Shown here: piece after piece, positions 18,189-26,502 of the stretch
How the letters are laid out: every line of letters starts with the position of its first letter
How positions within the stretch are numbered: the stretch's first letter is position 1
Assembly (NCBI RefSeq): GCF_004798585.1
Contig: NZ_PPXQ01000001.1
Coordinates: 124,001 to 188,000 of the forward strand
DNA length: 64,000 bases
Reading direction: 5' to 3'
Source of the DNA: Massilia sp. Mn16-1_5
Lineage (GTDB): Bacteria > Pseudomonadota > Gammaproteobacteria > Burkholderiales > Burkholderiaceae_D
Program-made: the position numbers and the translations under genes
The notes under the pieces: generated by a model
What the model was told of the DNA's origin: nothing
Database searches by the model: none
The model's input: only the letters and a program-made list of their open reading frames with translations

Positions 18189-19598
18189 TCACAAAATTTT
18201 GCCAGGGTTCATGATGCCGAGCGGGTCGAGGGCGCCTTTGATGGCACGCATCATGTTCAGTTCGACGGGGTCCTTGTAGCGTTGCAGGTCTTCGCGTTTC
18301 AGGGCGCCGATGCCGTGTTCGGCCGAGATCGAGCCCTCGAAGCGCGCCACGCTGTCGTGCACGATGCGGTTGATCGCATCCTGGTTGCCAAGAAATGTCT
18401 CGTGCGACTCACCGTGTGAAGGCGCGACGTTGTAGTGCAGGTTGCCGTCGCCCAGGTGGCCGAAGCAGACCACCTGGCAGCCGGGGAAGGCATGCGCCAG
18501 CTGGGCGTCGGTGGCGGCAATGAAGGCGGCGATCTGCGAGATCGGCAGCGAGACGTCGTGCTTGATATTCTTGCCGGCACTGGCCTGGGCCAGCGGGATG
18601 TGTTCGCGCAACTGCCATAGCCCGCTCGACTGGGCGATCGAGGTGGCCACCACGGCATCCATCGCCAGGCCGCCTTCGAGCGCGGCCTCGATCGCGCCTT
18701 CGAGCAGGGACACCGCGTGTTCTTCCGACTCGCTGCTCGACACTTCCAGCAGCGCATACTGCGCATGGCTGCGCGCGAAGGGGCGCGGCAGGTGCGGGAA
18801 GTGTTCGGATACCAACCTCAGGCAAAAGTCCGACATCAGCTCGTAGGCGGTGAGGTTCGAGCCGCACTGGTCCTGCATCAGCGACAGTAGCGCCAGGGCG
18901 CGCTCGGGCGATTCCATCGCCACCAGGGCCGTGGTCGAGGCCTTCGGCTGCGGGTAGAGTTTCAGGACGGCCGCCGTGATCACGCCCAGCGTGCCTTCGG
19001 CGCCGACGAACAGCTCGCGCAGCGCGTAGCCCGTATTGTCCTTGCGCAGGCCGCGCAGGCCGTCCCAGACCTCGCCACTGGGTGTGACCACCTGCAGGCC
19101 GAGGCACAGGTCGCGCGTGTTCCCGTAGCGTAGCACGGCGGTACCGCCGGCATTGGTCGACAGGTTGCCGCCGATGGTGCAGCTGCCTTCGGCCGCCAGC
19201 GACAGGGGAAACAGCAGGCCGCTTTTCGCCGCCGCGTCCTGGATCTGCTGCAGGATGGCGCCGGCTTCGACCGTGATCGTGCGGTTGGTGGTGTCGATGT
19301 CGAGGATGCGGTTCATGCGCCGCAGCGACAGCACGACGGCGACGCCGCTGGCATCGGGCACGCTGCCCAGCACCAGGCCGGTGCGGCCGCCCTGCGGCAC
19401 GATCGGCACGCGCGCCCCGGCACAGGTGCGCACCAGCTGCGCCACCTCGTCGACCGTGGCAGGCAGCAGCACCGCCCGCGCGCGGCCGGTGAAGCGGCCG
19501 CGCCAGTCGGTGAGGTAGGGCGCCATGTCCACTTGTTCGGACAGCACCCGGGACGCGCCCACGATTGTGCGGCAGCGTCCGAGGAAATCCTCAGTCAT
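18189..19598 (-). CDS. FAD-linked oxidase (GlcD / D-lactate or D-2-hydroxyacid dehydrogenase family)
   Basis: A 469-residue flavoprotein of the PCMH-type FAD family. The FAD pyrophosphate region is RVPIVPQGGRTGLVLGSVPDA-like near residue 65, followed by GGNLSTNAGGTAVLRYGNTRDL near residue 150. The C-terminal cap ends with SAEHGIGALKREDLQRYKD and LGIMNPGKIL, the family hallmark. It probably oxidises a D-2-hydroxyacid (glycolate, D-lactate or 2-hydroxyglutarate) and passes electrons to quinone or an electron-transfer flavoprotein. It overlaps the DUF2069 gene by 8 nt. No glcE/glcF partners are present, which argues for a single-subunit D-lactate or D-2-hydroxyglutarate dehydrogenase. The substrate is an inference. 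Confidence 0.85.
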   Translation of the reverse strand: MTEDFLGRCRTIVGASRVLSEQVDMAPYLTDWRGRFTGRARAVLLPATVDEVAQLVRTCAGARVPIVPQGGRTGLVLGSVPDASGVAVVLSLRRMNRILDIDTTNRTITVEAGAILQQIQDAAAKSGLLFPLSLAAEGSCTIGGNLSTNAGGTAVLRYGNTRDLCLGLQVVTPSGEVWDGLRGLRKDNTGYALRELFVGAEGTLGVITAAVLKLYPQPKASTTALVAMESPERALALLSLMQDQCGSNLTAYELMSDFCLRLVSEHFPHLPRPFARSHAQYALLEVSSSESEEHAVSLLEGAIEAALEGGLAMDAVVATSIAQSSGLWQLREHIPLAQASAGKNIKHDVSLPISQIAAFIAATDAQLAHAFPGCQVVCFGHLGDGNLHYNVAPSHGESHETFLGNQDAINRIVHDSVARFEGSISAEHGIGALKREDLQRYKDPVELNMMRAIKGALDPLGIMNPGKIL

Positions 19599-19988
19599 GC
19601 GGTACTTTTACCTTGTCCAGCAATTCCTTGGCCATGCGCTGCGCCGCCTTTTTATACGGACGCAGGTAGAGCAGGGCACAGGCGAAGTAGACGCAGACCA
19701 GCGCCACTTCGCCCAGGGCCATCATGCGCGAGAGCTCGAGCGTATCGCTCCAGGCCCGCACCGCGCCTTCGGCGAAATAAATCAGGATCACCATCGACGA
19801 CCACTGCAGCGTGTAGAGGTCGCGCTTGATGACGCCGCGCAGCGGTACCAGCAGCGGTACCGCCTTCAGGGCCAGCAGCGAGCCGCCCGGGTGCAGCGGG
19901 GCGACCCAGATTTCCCAGGCCACCAGCCAGCCGATCAGCCAGATCAGGCTCGCGATGGCGCCGCCATGGAAGAGCTTTTGGGTTTGCA

Positions 19989-19989
<1 letters not shown>
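19591..19989 (-). CDS. DUF2069 inner-membrane protein
   Basis: A 132-residue protein with four predicted helices (about 12-30, 38-55, 62-80 and 92-112), matching the small DUF2069 membrane family. In betaproteobacteria this family is repeatedly found next to wrbA, as here. Its ATG shares one base with the wrbA stop, and its own end overlaps the FAD-oxidase start. Function is unknown. The conserved pairing suggests a role linked to quinone or redox homeostasis, but that is guesswork. Confidence 0.8.
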
Positions 19990-20666
<677 letters not shown>

Positions 20667-20678
20667 TCAAACGACAAC

Positions 20679-22061
20679 ATGCTTTCCAAAACGGTCCACG
20701 CGAAGGTGCAGGCACTCTCGCGTTCCACGAACGACATCCTCAGCGACGGCTTCGAGCGCGTGCGCGGCCTGACCCTGCTTGAGGTGCAGCACCTGGTGCG
20801 CTTCGCGCGGCGCCGCCTGCGCGAGGAAATGCTGCCCCAGGTGGCAGGCAGCCTCACCTTTACGACCACGCTGGCGCTGGTACCCCTGCTGACGATCGTG
20901 CTAGCCATTTTTACCACGTTTCCGATCTTCGGTCAGCTCCGCACGGCTCTCGAAACTTACTTCGCCCAGGCCCTGATGCCGAAGGCGATCTCGAACACGA
21001 TCATCGCCAACCTGACGGGTTTTGCCGACAAGGCCAAGGGGCTCTCGGCGCTTGGCGCGGTCGTGCTGCTGTTCACCACGACGGCCATGATGGGCATGAT
21101 CGAGCGCGTCTTCAACCAGATCTGGCGCGTGCGCCGGCCGCGTCCGCTGATGCAGCGCATGCTGACCTACTGGGCGCTGATCACCCTCGGCCCCTTGCTG
21201 TTCGGCCTGTCGATTTCGCTCACGGCCCAGCTGTTCATGGTGACCGGCGGCGTGACGAAAGCCGTGCCCTTCCTCGGCACGCTGCTCTCGACCCTGGCCT
21301 CGCTGGCGCTGACGACCGGCGCCTACACGCTGCTCTACGTGGCCGTGCCCAACCGCCACGTGAACTGGCGCGACGCCCTGTGGGGGGCGCTGGCCGCGGC
21401 GATCGCCTTCGAGCTGGCGAAGCGCCTGTTCGCGCTCTTCATCCGCCAGTTCCCGACCTACGCCATCATCTACGGCGCCCTGGCCGCGCTGCCGCTTTTC
21501 CTGCTCTGGTTGTATCTATCGTGGTTGATCACGCTGCTAGGGGCGGTGGTGGCGGCGGCGCTGCCGGTCATCAAGTACGAGCGCTGGTGGCACGTGCCGG
21601 CGCCGGGCGGCGTGTTCGTCGATGCGATGGCGGTGCTGAAGGTGCTGCACGGCGGCGCCCACGCGACCGGTTCGGCGCTGGTGTCATCAAGCGCGATCCG
21701 GGCGCATACGCGCATCGGTTACGACGAACTGAGCCTGCTGCTGGAGCAGATGGTGGCGGCCGGCTGGGTGGGACGGGTGCAGCCGGAACTGAAGGTAGAG
21801 GGGCAGTGGCGCAACGTCGACCGCGCAGGCGCCGACGACTGGGTGCTGCTGGCCGATCCAGACGAGCTGCGCGTGGCCGACGTCTACCGGCTGTTCGTGT
21901 TCGGCGGCGCGCGGGCGGCGCTGGCGCCGAATGCGCAGCAGGTGGCGGGGTCGAGTTTGTCGCTGGATGCCGGGGCGTTGGCGCGAGAGGTGGAGAAGGC
22001 CGTCGCGCAGGGTCTCGATCAGCCGATCAGTGCGTATTTCGCGGGTGCGCAAGCGGTGTAA
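20679..22061 (+). CDS. YihY/virulence factor BrkB family inner-membrane protein with extra C-terminal domain
   Basis: A 460-residue protein from the ATG at 20679; a second in-frame ATG at 20634 is possible. Residues about 45-300 carry the six-helix YihY (formerly misassigned RNase BN) core, with [42 protein letters not shown], and [42 protein letters not shown]. After residue 300 a soluble domain of about 150 residues resembles a winged-helix fold ([28 protein letters not shown]). This long form is usual in Burkholderiales. Function is unresolved; a transport or envelope role is likely. Confidence 0.85.
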   Translation: [460 protein letters not shown]

Positions 22062-22062
22062 T

Positions 22063-22131
22063 GCGGGCATGCCCGCCCTACGGTGCGCCACCGCCCGCGG
22101 CTGCCGTTTAACGTAGGGCGGGCATGCCCGC
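22063..22131. repeat. REP-like inverted pair (20-bp perfect arms)
   Basis: Two 20-bp arms, 22063-22082 (GCGGGCATGCCCGCCCTACG) and 22112-22131, are exact reverse complements with a 29-nt spacer. Each arm also contains its own small palindrome (GCGGGCATGCCCGC). This is the layout of a REP doublet (BIME-like), placed between the convergent YihY and Mpo1-like genes. It could act as a transcription or mRNA-stability barrier. The related palindromes flanking the IS110 element share the CCCTAC/GTAGGG edge logic. Confidence 0.85.
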
Positions 22132-22146
22132 GTCACGCACGGTCGA

Positions 22147-22437
22147 TCAGAAACTGAGCTTCCCCGTCAACATCTGCCAGTACATCACCCAGTCCGCCTT
22201 GAACGACAGCCACGGCTGCTTGAAGGTCGCCGGCCGGTTGTGCTCGTAGAAGAAATGCCCGATCCATGCGCCGCCGTAGCCGAACACGAGGGCGGCCAGC
22301 ACCCACCACGCATTGGCCGTCACGATCGCCGTCGCGATCGCCAGCAAGGCCCCCGTGCTGCCGATGAAGTGGGTGCGCCGGCAGCGGCGGTCGGCGTGCT
22401 GGGACAGGTAGAAGGGATAGAACTCGGCAAAGCTCAT
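22147..22437 (-). CDS. Mpo1-like / DUF962 membrane protein
   Basis: A 96-residue protein. The SFAEFYPFYLSQHADRRCRRTHFIGSTG opening and WIGHFFYEHNRPATFKQPWLSF end are diagnostic for the DUF962/Mpo1-like family. Family members carry conserved histidines (here H14, H23, H61 and H66 approximately), and the yeast homologue Mpo1 is an Fe(II)-dependent dioxygenase in 2-hydroxy fatty-acid alpha-oxidation. Two hydrophobic helices lie between the histidine motifs. It overlaps the upstream hydrolase gene by 4 nt. The catalytic role in bacteria is inferred from the yeast enzyme. Confidence 0.85.
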   Translation of the reverse strand: MSFAEFYPFYLSQHADRRCRRTHFIGSTGALLAIATAIVTANAWWVLAALVFGYGGAWIGHFFYEHNRPATFKQPWLSFKADWVMYWQMLTGKLSF

Positions 22438-23255
22438 GCTCTCGTCTCCTCGAGGGACAGCGCAAACGCGTCCAGCGCGTCCAGCACGGCATCGGGCTGC
22501 TCGCTCATCAGCGAATGGCCGGCGTCGACCTGCACCACCTTGCCGTGCGCGATCGTGCTGGTCAACAGCTTGGTCGAGCGCGCCGGCGTCATCATGTCCT
22601 TGCTGCCGAAAATGAAGAGCGTCGGACAGCGCACGGCCCTTGCCGCCGCTTCACCGTTGGCATAGGCATTACAGGCCGAGAAGTCGGTGTAGAAGAGGTG
22701 GTCCGGATTCAGGGCCGACATGCGCTGCATCAGCCGGCGCGCGCCGCCCATCACGGAAAAGCCGGGCGCCGGCGCCGATGGTTTATGGGCGATGCTCGAG
22801 TGCGACCAGATGTTGACCATGTCGATCGCCGTTCCCTCGTCGTCGCGCGCGGTGGCCAGCAGGGCGTCCGAGACTTTCATCGGATAGGTCGTGCCGAGCA
22901 TGGCAAGGGCGCGTACCTTGTCTGGGGCGCGCAGCGACGCTTCCAGCGCGACGAGCGAACCCATGCTGTGTCCGGCCAGGATCGGCTTGCGCACCCCGGC
23001 CGCCTCCAGCAGCGCCAGCAGCCAGTCGGCCATCTGCTCGACGCTGGCCAGCGCCGGACCGCTGCTGCGGCCATGTCCCGGCAGGTCCACCGCCAGCACG
23101 CCATAGCCGTGGTGCGCGAACCAGCGCGACTGCAGGCCCCAGACCGAATGGTCGTTCTGGGCGCCGTGGATGAAGACGATGGTCGGCAGCAGCGGATCAA
23201 AAGCCTTGCCGCCGCTGTAGGCGTAGGCCTGTTTGCCCTGGATCTCGAGCATCAT
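22434..23255 (-). CDS. alpha/beta-fold hydrolase
   Basis: A 273-residue hydrolase. The oxyanion-hole motif is IVFIHGAQNDHSVWG, the nucleophile serine sits in the elbow AGHSMGSLVALEA (about residue 95), the acid is in FIFGSKDMMTP (about 220), and the histidine is in VDAGHSLMSEQPD (about 245). It is separated from metY by a single base and coupled by overlap to the Mpo1-like gene, so the three are one operon. The substrate is unknown. An O-acyl hydrolase linked to homoserine ester metabolism is conceivable only because of the neighbour. Confidence 0.85.
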   Translation of the reverse strand: MMLEIQGKQAYAYSGGKAFDPLLPTIVFIHGAQNDHSVWGLQSRWFAHHGYGVLAVDLPGHGRSSGPALASVEQMADWLLALLEAAGVRKPILAGHSMGSLVALEASLRAPDKVRALAMLGTTYPMKVSDALLATARDDEGTAIDMVNIWSHSSIAHKPSAPAPGFSVMGGARRLMQRMSALNPDHLFYTDFSACNAYANGEAAARAVRCPTLFIFGSKDMMTPARSTKLLTSTIAHGKVVQVDAGHSLMSEQPDAVLDALDAFALSLEETRA

Positions 23256-23256
23256 C

Positions 23257-24567
23257 TCAGGCTCCCTTCTGCGCGGCCTTGAGCGCGCGGCCCAGGTCTT
23301 CGATCAGGTCGCCGGCGTCTTCCAGGCCGACCGAGAGGCGCATCGTGCCCTCCGTGATGCCGCTCGCGGCCAATTGGTCCACCGGCACGCGGAAGTGGGT
23401 GGTCGAGGCAGGATGGATCACCAGCGACTTGGCGTCGCCGACGTTCGCCAGGTGCGAGAACACCTTCAGGCTGTCGACGAAACGGCGGCCGGCCGCGCGG
23501 TCGCCCTTGAGGGCGAAGGTGAACACGGCGCCGCAGCCTTTCGGCAGCAGGCGCTGCGCCAGCACGTGGTCCGGATGGCTGTCGAGCTCCGGATAGGACA
23601 CCGCCTCGACAGCCGGATGCGCGAGCAGGAATTCGATCACGCGGCGGGTGTTGGCGACGTGGCGCTCCATGCGCAGGCCCAGGGTCTCGACGCCCTGCAG
23701 GATGGCGAAGGCGTTGTGCGGGCTCATGGCCGCGCCGAAGTCGCGCAGGCCTTCGCGCCGCGCGCGCAGGGCGAATGCGCCGACGCTCGATTCTTCGGCG
23801 AACACCATGCCGTGGAAGCCCTCGTAGGGCTCGCACAGCTCGGCAAAGCGGCCGGTCCGGTCGTGCGCGCGCTGCCAGTCGAAGGTGCCGCCGTCGACCA
23901 GCAGGCCGCCGATCGCGGTGCCATGGCCGCACAGGAACTTGGTGGCCGAATGGAAGACCAGGTCGGCGCCATGCTCGACGGGCTGCAGCAGCCAGGGCGT
24001 GGTGAAGGTCGAATCGACCATCAGCGGCAGCTCGTGTTCATGGGCCAGGGCACTGATACGCGGAATGTCGAGCACGTCCAGGCCGGGATTGCCCAGGGTT
24101 TCGCCGAACAGGACGCGGGTTTCGGGGCGGATCGCGGCGCGCCAGGCGTCGATGTCGCGCGGGTCCACGAAGGTGGTCTCGATGCCGAAGCGCTTCAGGG
24201 TATAGGCCAGCAGGTTGTGCGAGCCGCCGTAGAGCGCGCGCGAAGCAACGATGTGGGAGCCGGCGCCAGCGATCGTCGACAGGCCGAGGAACATCGCGGC
24301 CTGGCCGCTAGCGGTGGCGATGCCGGCCACGCCGCCCTCCAGCGCCGCGATGCGCTCTTCCAGCACCGCATTGGTCGGGTTCGAGATGCGTGAATAGACG
24401 TGGCCGCTGCGCTCCATGTTGAACAGCGAGGCGGCGTGATCGGAATCGCGGAAGGCGAAGGAAGAGGTGAAGTGGATCGGCGTGGCGCGCGCGCCCGTCG
24501 CCGGGTCGATTGCCGCGCCCGCGTGCAGCGACAGGGTGTCGAAGCCCGGGTAGTGTGGACCGCTCAT
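23257..24567 (-). CDS. metY: O-acetylhomoserine aminocarboxypropyltransferase (sulfhydrylase)
   Basis: A 436-residue Cys/Met-metabolism PLP enzyme that makes homocysteine directly from O-acetylhomoserine and sulfide. It opens with GFDTLSLHAGAAIDPATGARATPIH; the YSRISNPTNAVLEERIAALEGG segment binds PLP phosphate. The Schiff-base lysine is in FHSATKFLCGHGTAIGG (about residue 205-215), and the C-terminus has HPASTTHFR and the SVGLEDAGDLIEDL helix. Length is that of MetY (about 430) rather than MetB/MetC (about 380-400). It heads a three-gene operon with the hydrolase and Mpo1-like genes. Confidence 0.92.
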   Translation of the reverse strand: MSGPHYPGFDTLSLHAGAAIDPATGARATPIHFTSSFAFRDSDHAASLFNMERSGHVYSRISNPTNAVLEERIAALEGGVAGIATASGQAAMFLGLSTIAGAGSHIVASRALYGGSHNLLAYTLKRFGIETTFVDPRDIDAWRAAIRPETRVLFGETLGNPGLDVLDIPRISALAHEHELPLMVDSTFTTPWLLQPVEHGADLVFHSATKFLCGHGTAIGGLLVDGGTFDWQRAHDRTGRFAELCEPYEGFHGMVFAEESSVGAFALRARREGLRDFGAAMSPHNAFAILQGVETLGLRMERHVANTRRVIEFLLAHPAVEAVSYPELDSHPDHVLAQRLLPKGCGAVFTFALKGDRAAGRRFVDSLKVFSHLANVGDAKSLVIHPASTTHFRVPVDQLAASGITEGTMRLSVGLEDAGDLIEDLGRALKAAQKGA

Positions 24568-24674
24568 GAGTGTCTCGTTAAAGAATAGTTATGGGCGGCA
24601 TCGTAGCATTCTTTGCTCATGGCGCAAGCGGATGAGCGGCGCCGTCCCCACGTCGCTGGATTTTCTGATAGCCT

Positions 24675-24699
24675 TAAGCTACATTCGTGTTATAGCTTA
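24675..24699. promoter_or_regulatory. inverted repeat TAAGCTA-N11-TAGCTTA in the metY/CBS divergent region
   Basis: A perfect 7-bp dyad (TAAGCTA at 24675-24681, TAGCTTA at 24693-24699) with an 11-nt spacer. It lies in the 182-bp divergent gap between metY and the CBS-domain gene, 51 nt before the latter's start. Size and spacing fit a dimeric regulator's operator. No regulator is identified. Confidence 0.35.
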
Positions 24700-24749
24700 G
24701 ACAAAGAAATCGACTAGTGAATATTCCAACAGAAGCCGGGGTGGCTAAT

Positions 24750-25202
24750 ATGAAAGTTTCAGAAATCCTGCAGGTCAAGGGCAACATCCTCTACACGGTG
24801 ACCCCTGAAACCCTGCTCGCCGACGCGGTCAATACGATGTCGGAAAAGGACATCGGTTCCCTGGTGGTCATGGAGTATGGCGACCTCGTCGGCATGCTGA
24901 CTTTCCGCGAAGTGATCAAGGTGCTGCACTCGAACGGCGGCGCGCTGGGCGAGGGGACGGTGCGCAAGCACATGGACGAGGCGCCGATCACGGTCACCCC
25001 CGAAACCGAAGTCAACGAAGTGCGCCGCATGATGCTGGAAAAGCATGCGCGCTACCTGCCGGTGATGGATGCCAAGACGCTGCTGGGCGTGATTTCGTTC
25101 TACGACGTCGCGCGCGCGGTGCTCGAGGCGCAGAGTTTCGAGAACCGCATGCTCAAGGCGTATATCCGGGATTGGCCGGCGGAGCAGGCGGCCGAGGATT
25201 AA
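24750..25202 (+). CDS. tandem CBS-domain protein
   Basis: About 150 residues made almost entirely of two CBS motifs: the first (about residues 10-65) has VTPETLLADAVNTMSEKDIGSLVVME, the second (about 75-130) has ITVTPETEVNEVRRMMLEKHARYLPVMD. A CBS pair binds adenine nucleotides and acts as an energy or redox sensor. I prefer the ATG at 24750, which has a GGGGTGG stretch 6 nt upstream, over the GTG at 24717. Stand-alone CBS proteins of this type occur across betaproteobacteria; the partner is unknown. The stop is followed after 15 nt by the left REP arm of the IS target. Confidence 0.88.
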   Translation: MKVSEILQVKGNILYTVTPETLLADAVNTMSEKDIGSLVVMEYGDLVGMLTFREVIKVLHSNGGALGEGTVRKHMDEAPITVTPETEVNEVRRMMLEKHARYLPVMDAKTLLGVISFYDVARAVLEAQSFENRMLKAYIRDWPAEQAAED

Positions 25203-25217
25203 GTAGCGGGTCTACTT

Positions 25218-25241
25218 TGGTGGGCCCGGGGCGCCCACCCT
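25218..25241. repeat. left half of a REP palindrome split by the IS element
   Basis: The 24-nt arm reading TGGTGGGCCCGGGGCGCCCA then CCCT is the reverse complement of 26468-26491 with one mismatch. It ends in CT at 25240-25241, the presumed IS110 core dinucleotide. It folds on itself (GGTGGGC / GCCCACC). Confidence 0.8.
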
Positions 25242-25446
25242 TGTATCTTGAACCTATGTGGAGCTAGCTACTCTACATGGAGTTGGGGCAGCCTGAGTCC
25301 ACCCTGATGGCCAGACCATGAACCGTAGATCAGGCGCCTCAGCTCTTTCTACTTCTGCCAAACTTTGACACTGGACGGTAGCCAAGGGGAAAACCCTGGA
25401 TGTGCAAGGCAAGCGGGCGAAGTTGGGCATTTCAGGAGCGAGGATC
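25242..25446 (+). ncRNA. candidate IS110 bridge RNA in the left-end non-coding region
   Basis: IS110 recombinases are guided by a bridge RNA transcribed from the non-coding end next to the recombinase gene. This region is the right length and place. It opens with an 8-bp stem-loop (ATGTGGAG at 25256-25263, CTCTACAT at 25271-25278, one G-U pair). It also contains CCACCCTG at 25299-25306, an 8-nt match to the reconstructed target around the CT core, so it is a candidate target guide. Exact ends and the donor-guide loop are not resolved by eye. Confidence 0.5.
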
Positions 25447-26433
25447 ATGAAATACCTTGGCGTGGATGTCTCGAAGGACAAGCTCGACTGCTGCCTCTTG
25501 CGCGATGCAGCCGATACCAAACGCAAGACCAAAGTGGTGGCAAACAGTCCGGCCGGACTTGCCACGCTTGCTTACTTCGTGGAAAAAGAAGGCATCCTTC
25601 CTGATGAGCTTCACGTCATCATGGAAGGTACGGGCGTCTACCACCAGTTGGCCGCCGAGACACTATCCGATGCCGGCATGACGGTCTCGATTGCCAACCC
25701 CGCCCAGGTGAAGGACTTCGGTCGGGGCATGGCGGTGCGAACGAAGAACGATACGAAGGACAGCTTCGTACTGGCTCGCTATGGCGCGCTGCTGAAGCCA
25801 GCGCCCTGGGTGCCGCCGCCGCCCGCGGCCCGGCAGCTACAGGCATATATCGCGCGTGAAGACGCGATCAAGAAGGACATCGAGCGTGAACAGAACCGCA
25901 AGGAAAAATCCGTCGTCGGCCGCGCACCCGCGGATGTCCTGGCATCGATCGACGAAACCATTGGATTTCTGAACACTCAGCTGAAAGCGATCCGGAAAAA
26001 GATCGATGCGCACATCGACAGGCATCCTGATCTGAAGGACGACATGAAGCTGTTGACCAGCATTCCTGGCGTCGGACCGGAAACCGGGCATCACATGCTG
26101 TCGGTCATGCACACCCACCAGTTTCATTCTGCCGAACAGCTTGCAGCCTATCTCGGCCTGGTGCCTGTGGAACGCCAGTCGGGAACGAGCCTGCACGCTC
26201 GTCCCAAGCTATCGAAAGCGGGGCCGAAAAGGATGCGTGCCGCCTTGTACATGCCCGCAGTGTCGGCCCTGCAGTGGAATCCCCATATACGCGCACTCAA
26301 GGAGCGACTGGCTGCTAAAGGCAAGACGCCGATGGCAATCGTCGGCGCAGCCATGCGCAAGCTCGTACACCTGTGCTTCGGCGTCTTGAGGACCAGAACA
26401 AAATACTCACCGGACCACGCTCACCCTGCTTGA
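25447..26433 (+). CDS. IS110-family transposase (DEDD recombinase)
   Basis: A 328-residue recombinase. The N-terminal RuvC-like DEDD domain shows KYLGVDVSKDKLDCCLL (first Asp), then MEGTGVYH (Glu), and later NDTKDSFVLARYG (Asp pair). A coiled middle follows (about residues 130-185). The C-terminal Transposase_20 domain has LTSIPGVGPETGHHMLS and AYLGLVPVERQSGTSL, then KAGPKRMRAALYMPAVSAL with the catalytic-type serine region typical of the family. The ATG at 25447 has GGAGCGAGGA upstream. The gene appears intact, so the element may be active. Confidence 0.95.
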   Translation: MKYLGVDVSKDKLDCCLLRDAADTKRKTKVVANSPAGLATLAYFVEKEGILPDELHVIMEGTGVYHQLAAETLSDAGMTVSIANPAQVKDFGRGMAVRTKNDTKDSFVLARYGALLKPAPWVPPPPAARQLQAYIAREDAIKKDIEREQNRKEKSVVGRAPADVLASIDETIGFLNTQLKAIRKKIDAHIDRHPDLKDDMKLLTSIPGVGPETGHHMLSVMHTHQFHSAEQLAAYLGLVPVERQSGTSLHARPKLSKAGPKRMRAALYMPAVSALQWNPHIRALKERLAAKGKTPMAIVGAAMRKLVHLCFGVLRTRTKYSPDHAHPA

Positions 26434-26467
26434 AACCCGAGACGGTATCTACGATATCGCGAGCTGT

Positions 26468-26491
26468 AGGGTGGGCGCCCCGAGCCCACCA
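26468..26491. repeat. right half of the REP palindrome split by the IS element
   Basis: The 24-nt arm (AGGGTGGGCGCCCCGAGCCC then ACCA) mirrors 25218-25241 with one mismatch. It is immediately preceded by GT (26466-26467), the two-base centre of the original palindrome, and by the CT that ends the IS. Confidence 0.8.
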
Positions 26492-26502
26492 TTCGCGTCA
26501 CG

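Larger units (their letters stand above)
25242..26465 (+). mobile_element. IS110-family insertion sequence (about 1.22 kb) inserted at the centre of a REP palindrome
   Basis: The element carries one IS110-type DEDD transposase/recombinase gene, about 205 nt of upstream non-coding DNA and only about 30 nt downstream, and no terminal inverted repeats of its own, which is the IS110-group layout. Boundaries are inferred. A CT precedes the left end (25240-25241) and a CT closes the right end (26464-26465). Removing the element rejoins CCCACCCT with GTAGGGTGGG, giving one near-perfect palindrome with 24-bp arms and a 2-nt centre. Known IS110 elements such as IS621 insert into REP sequences at a CT core. 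Confidence 0.8.

Noticed and set aside
24568..24749. Possible SAM-type riboswitch upstream of metY
   Set aside because: No conserved SAM riboswitch core or paired helices could be recognised; only a short inverted repeat was found.
25254..25565. Minus-strand 103-codon frame across the IS left end
   Set aside because: It spans the non-coding guide-RNA region and the start of the transposase, with no ribosome-binding site or recognisable domain.
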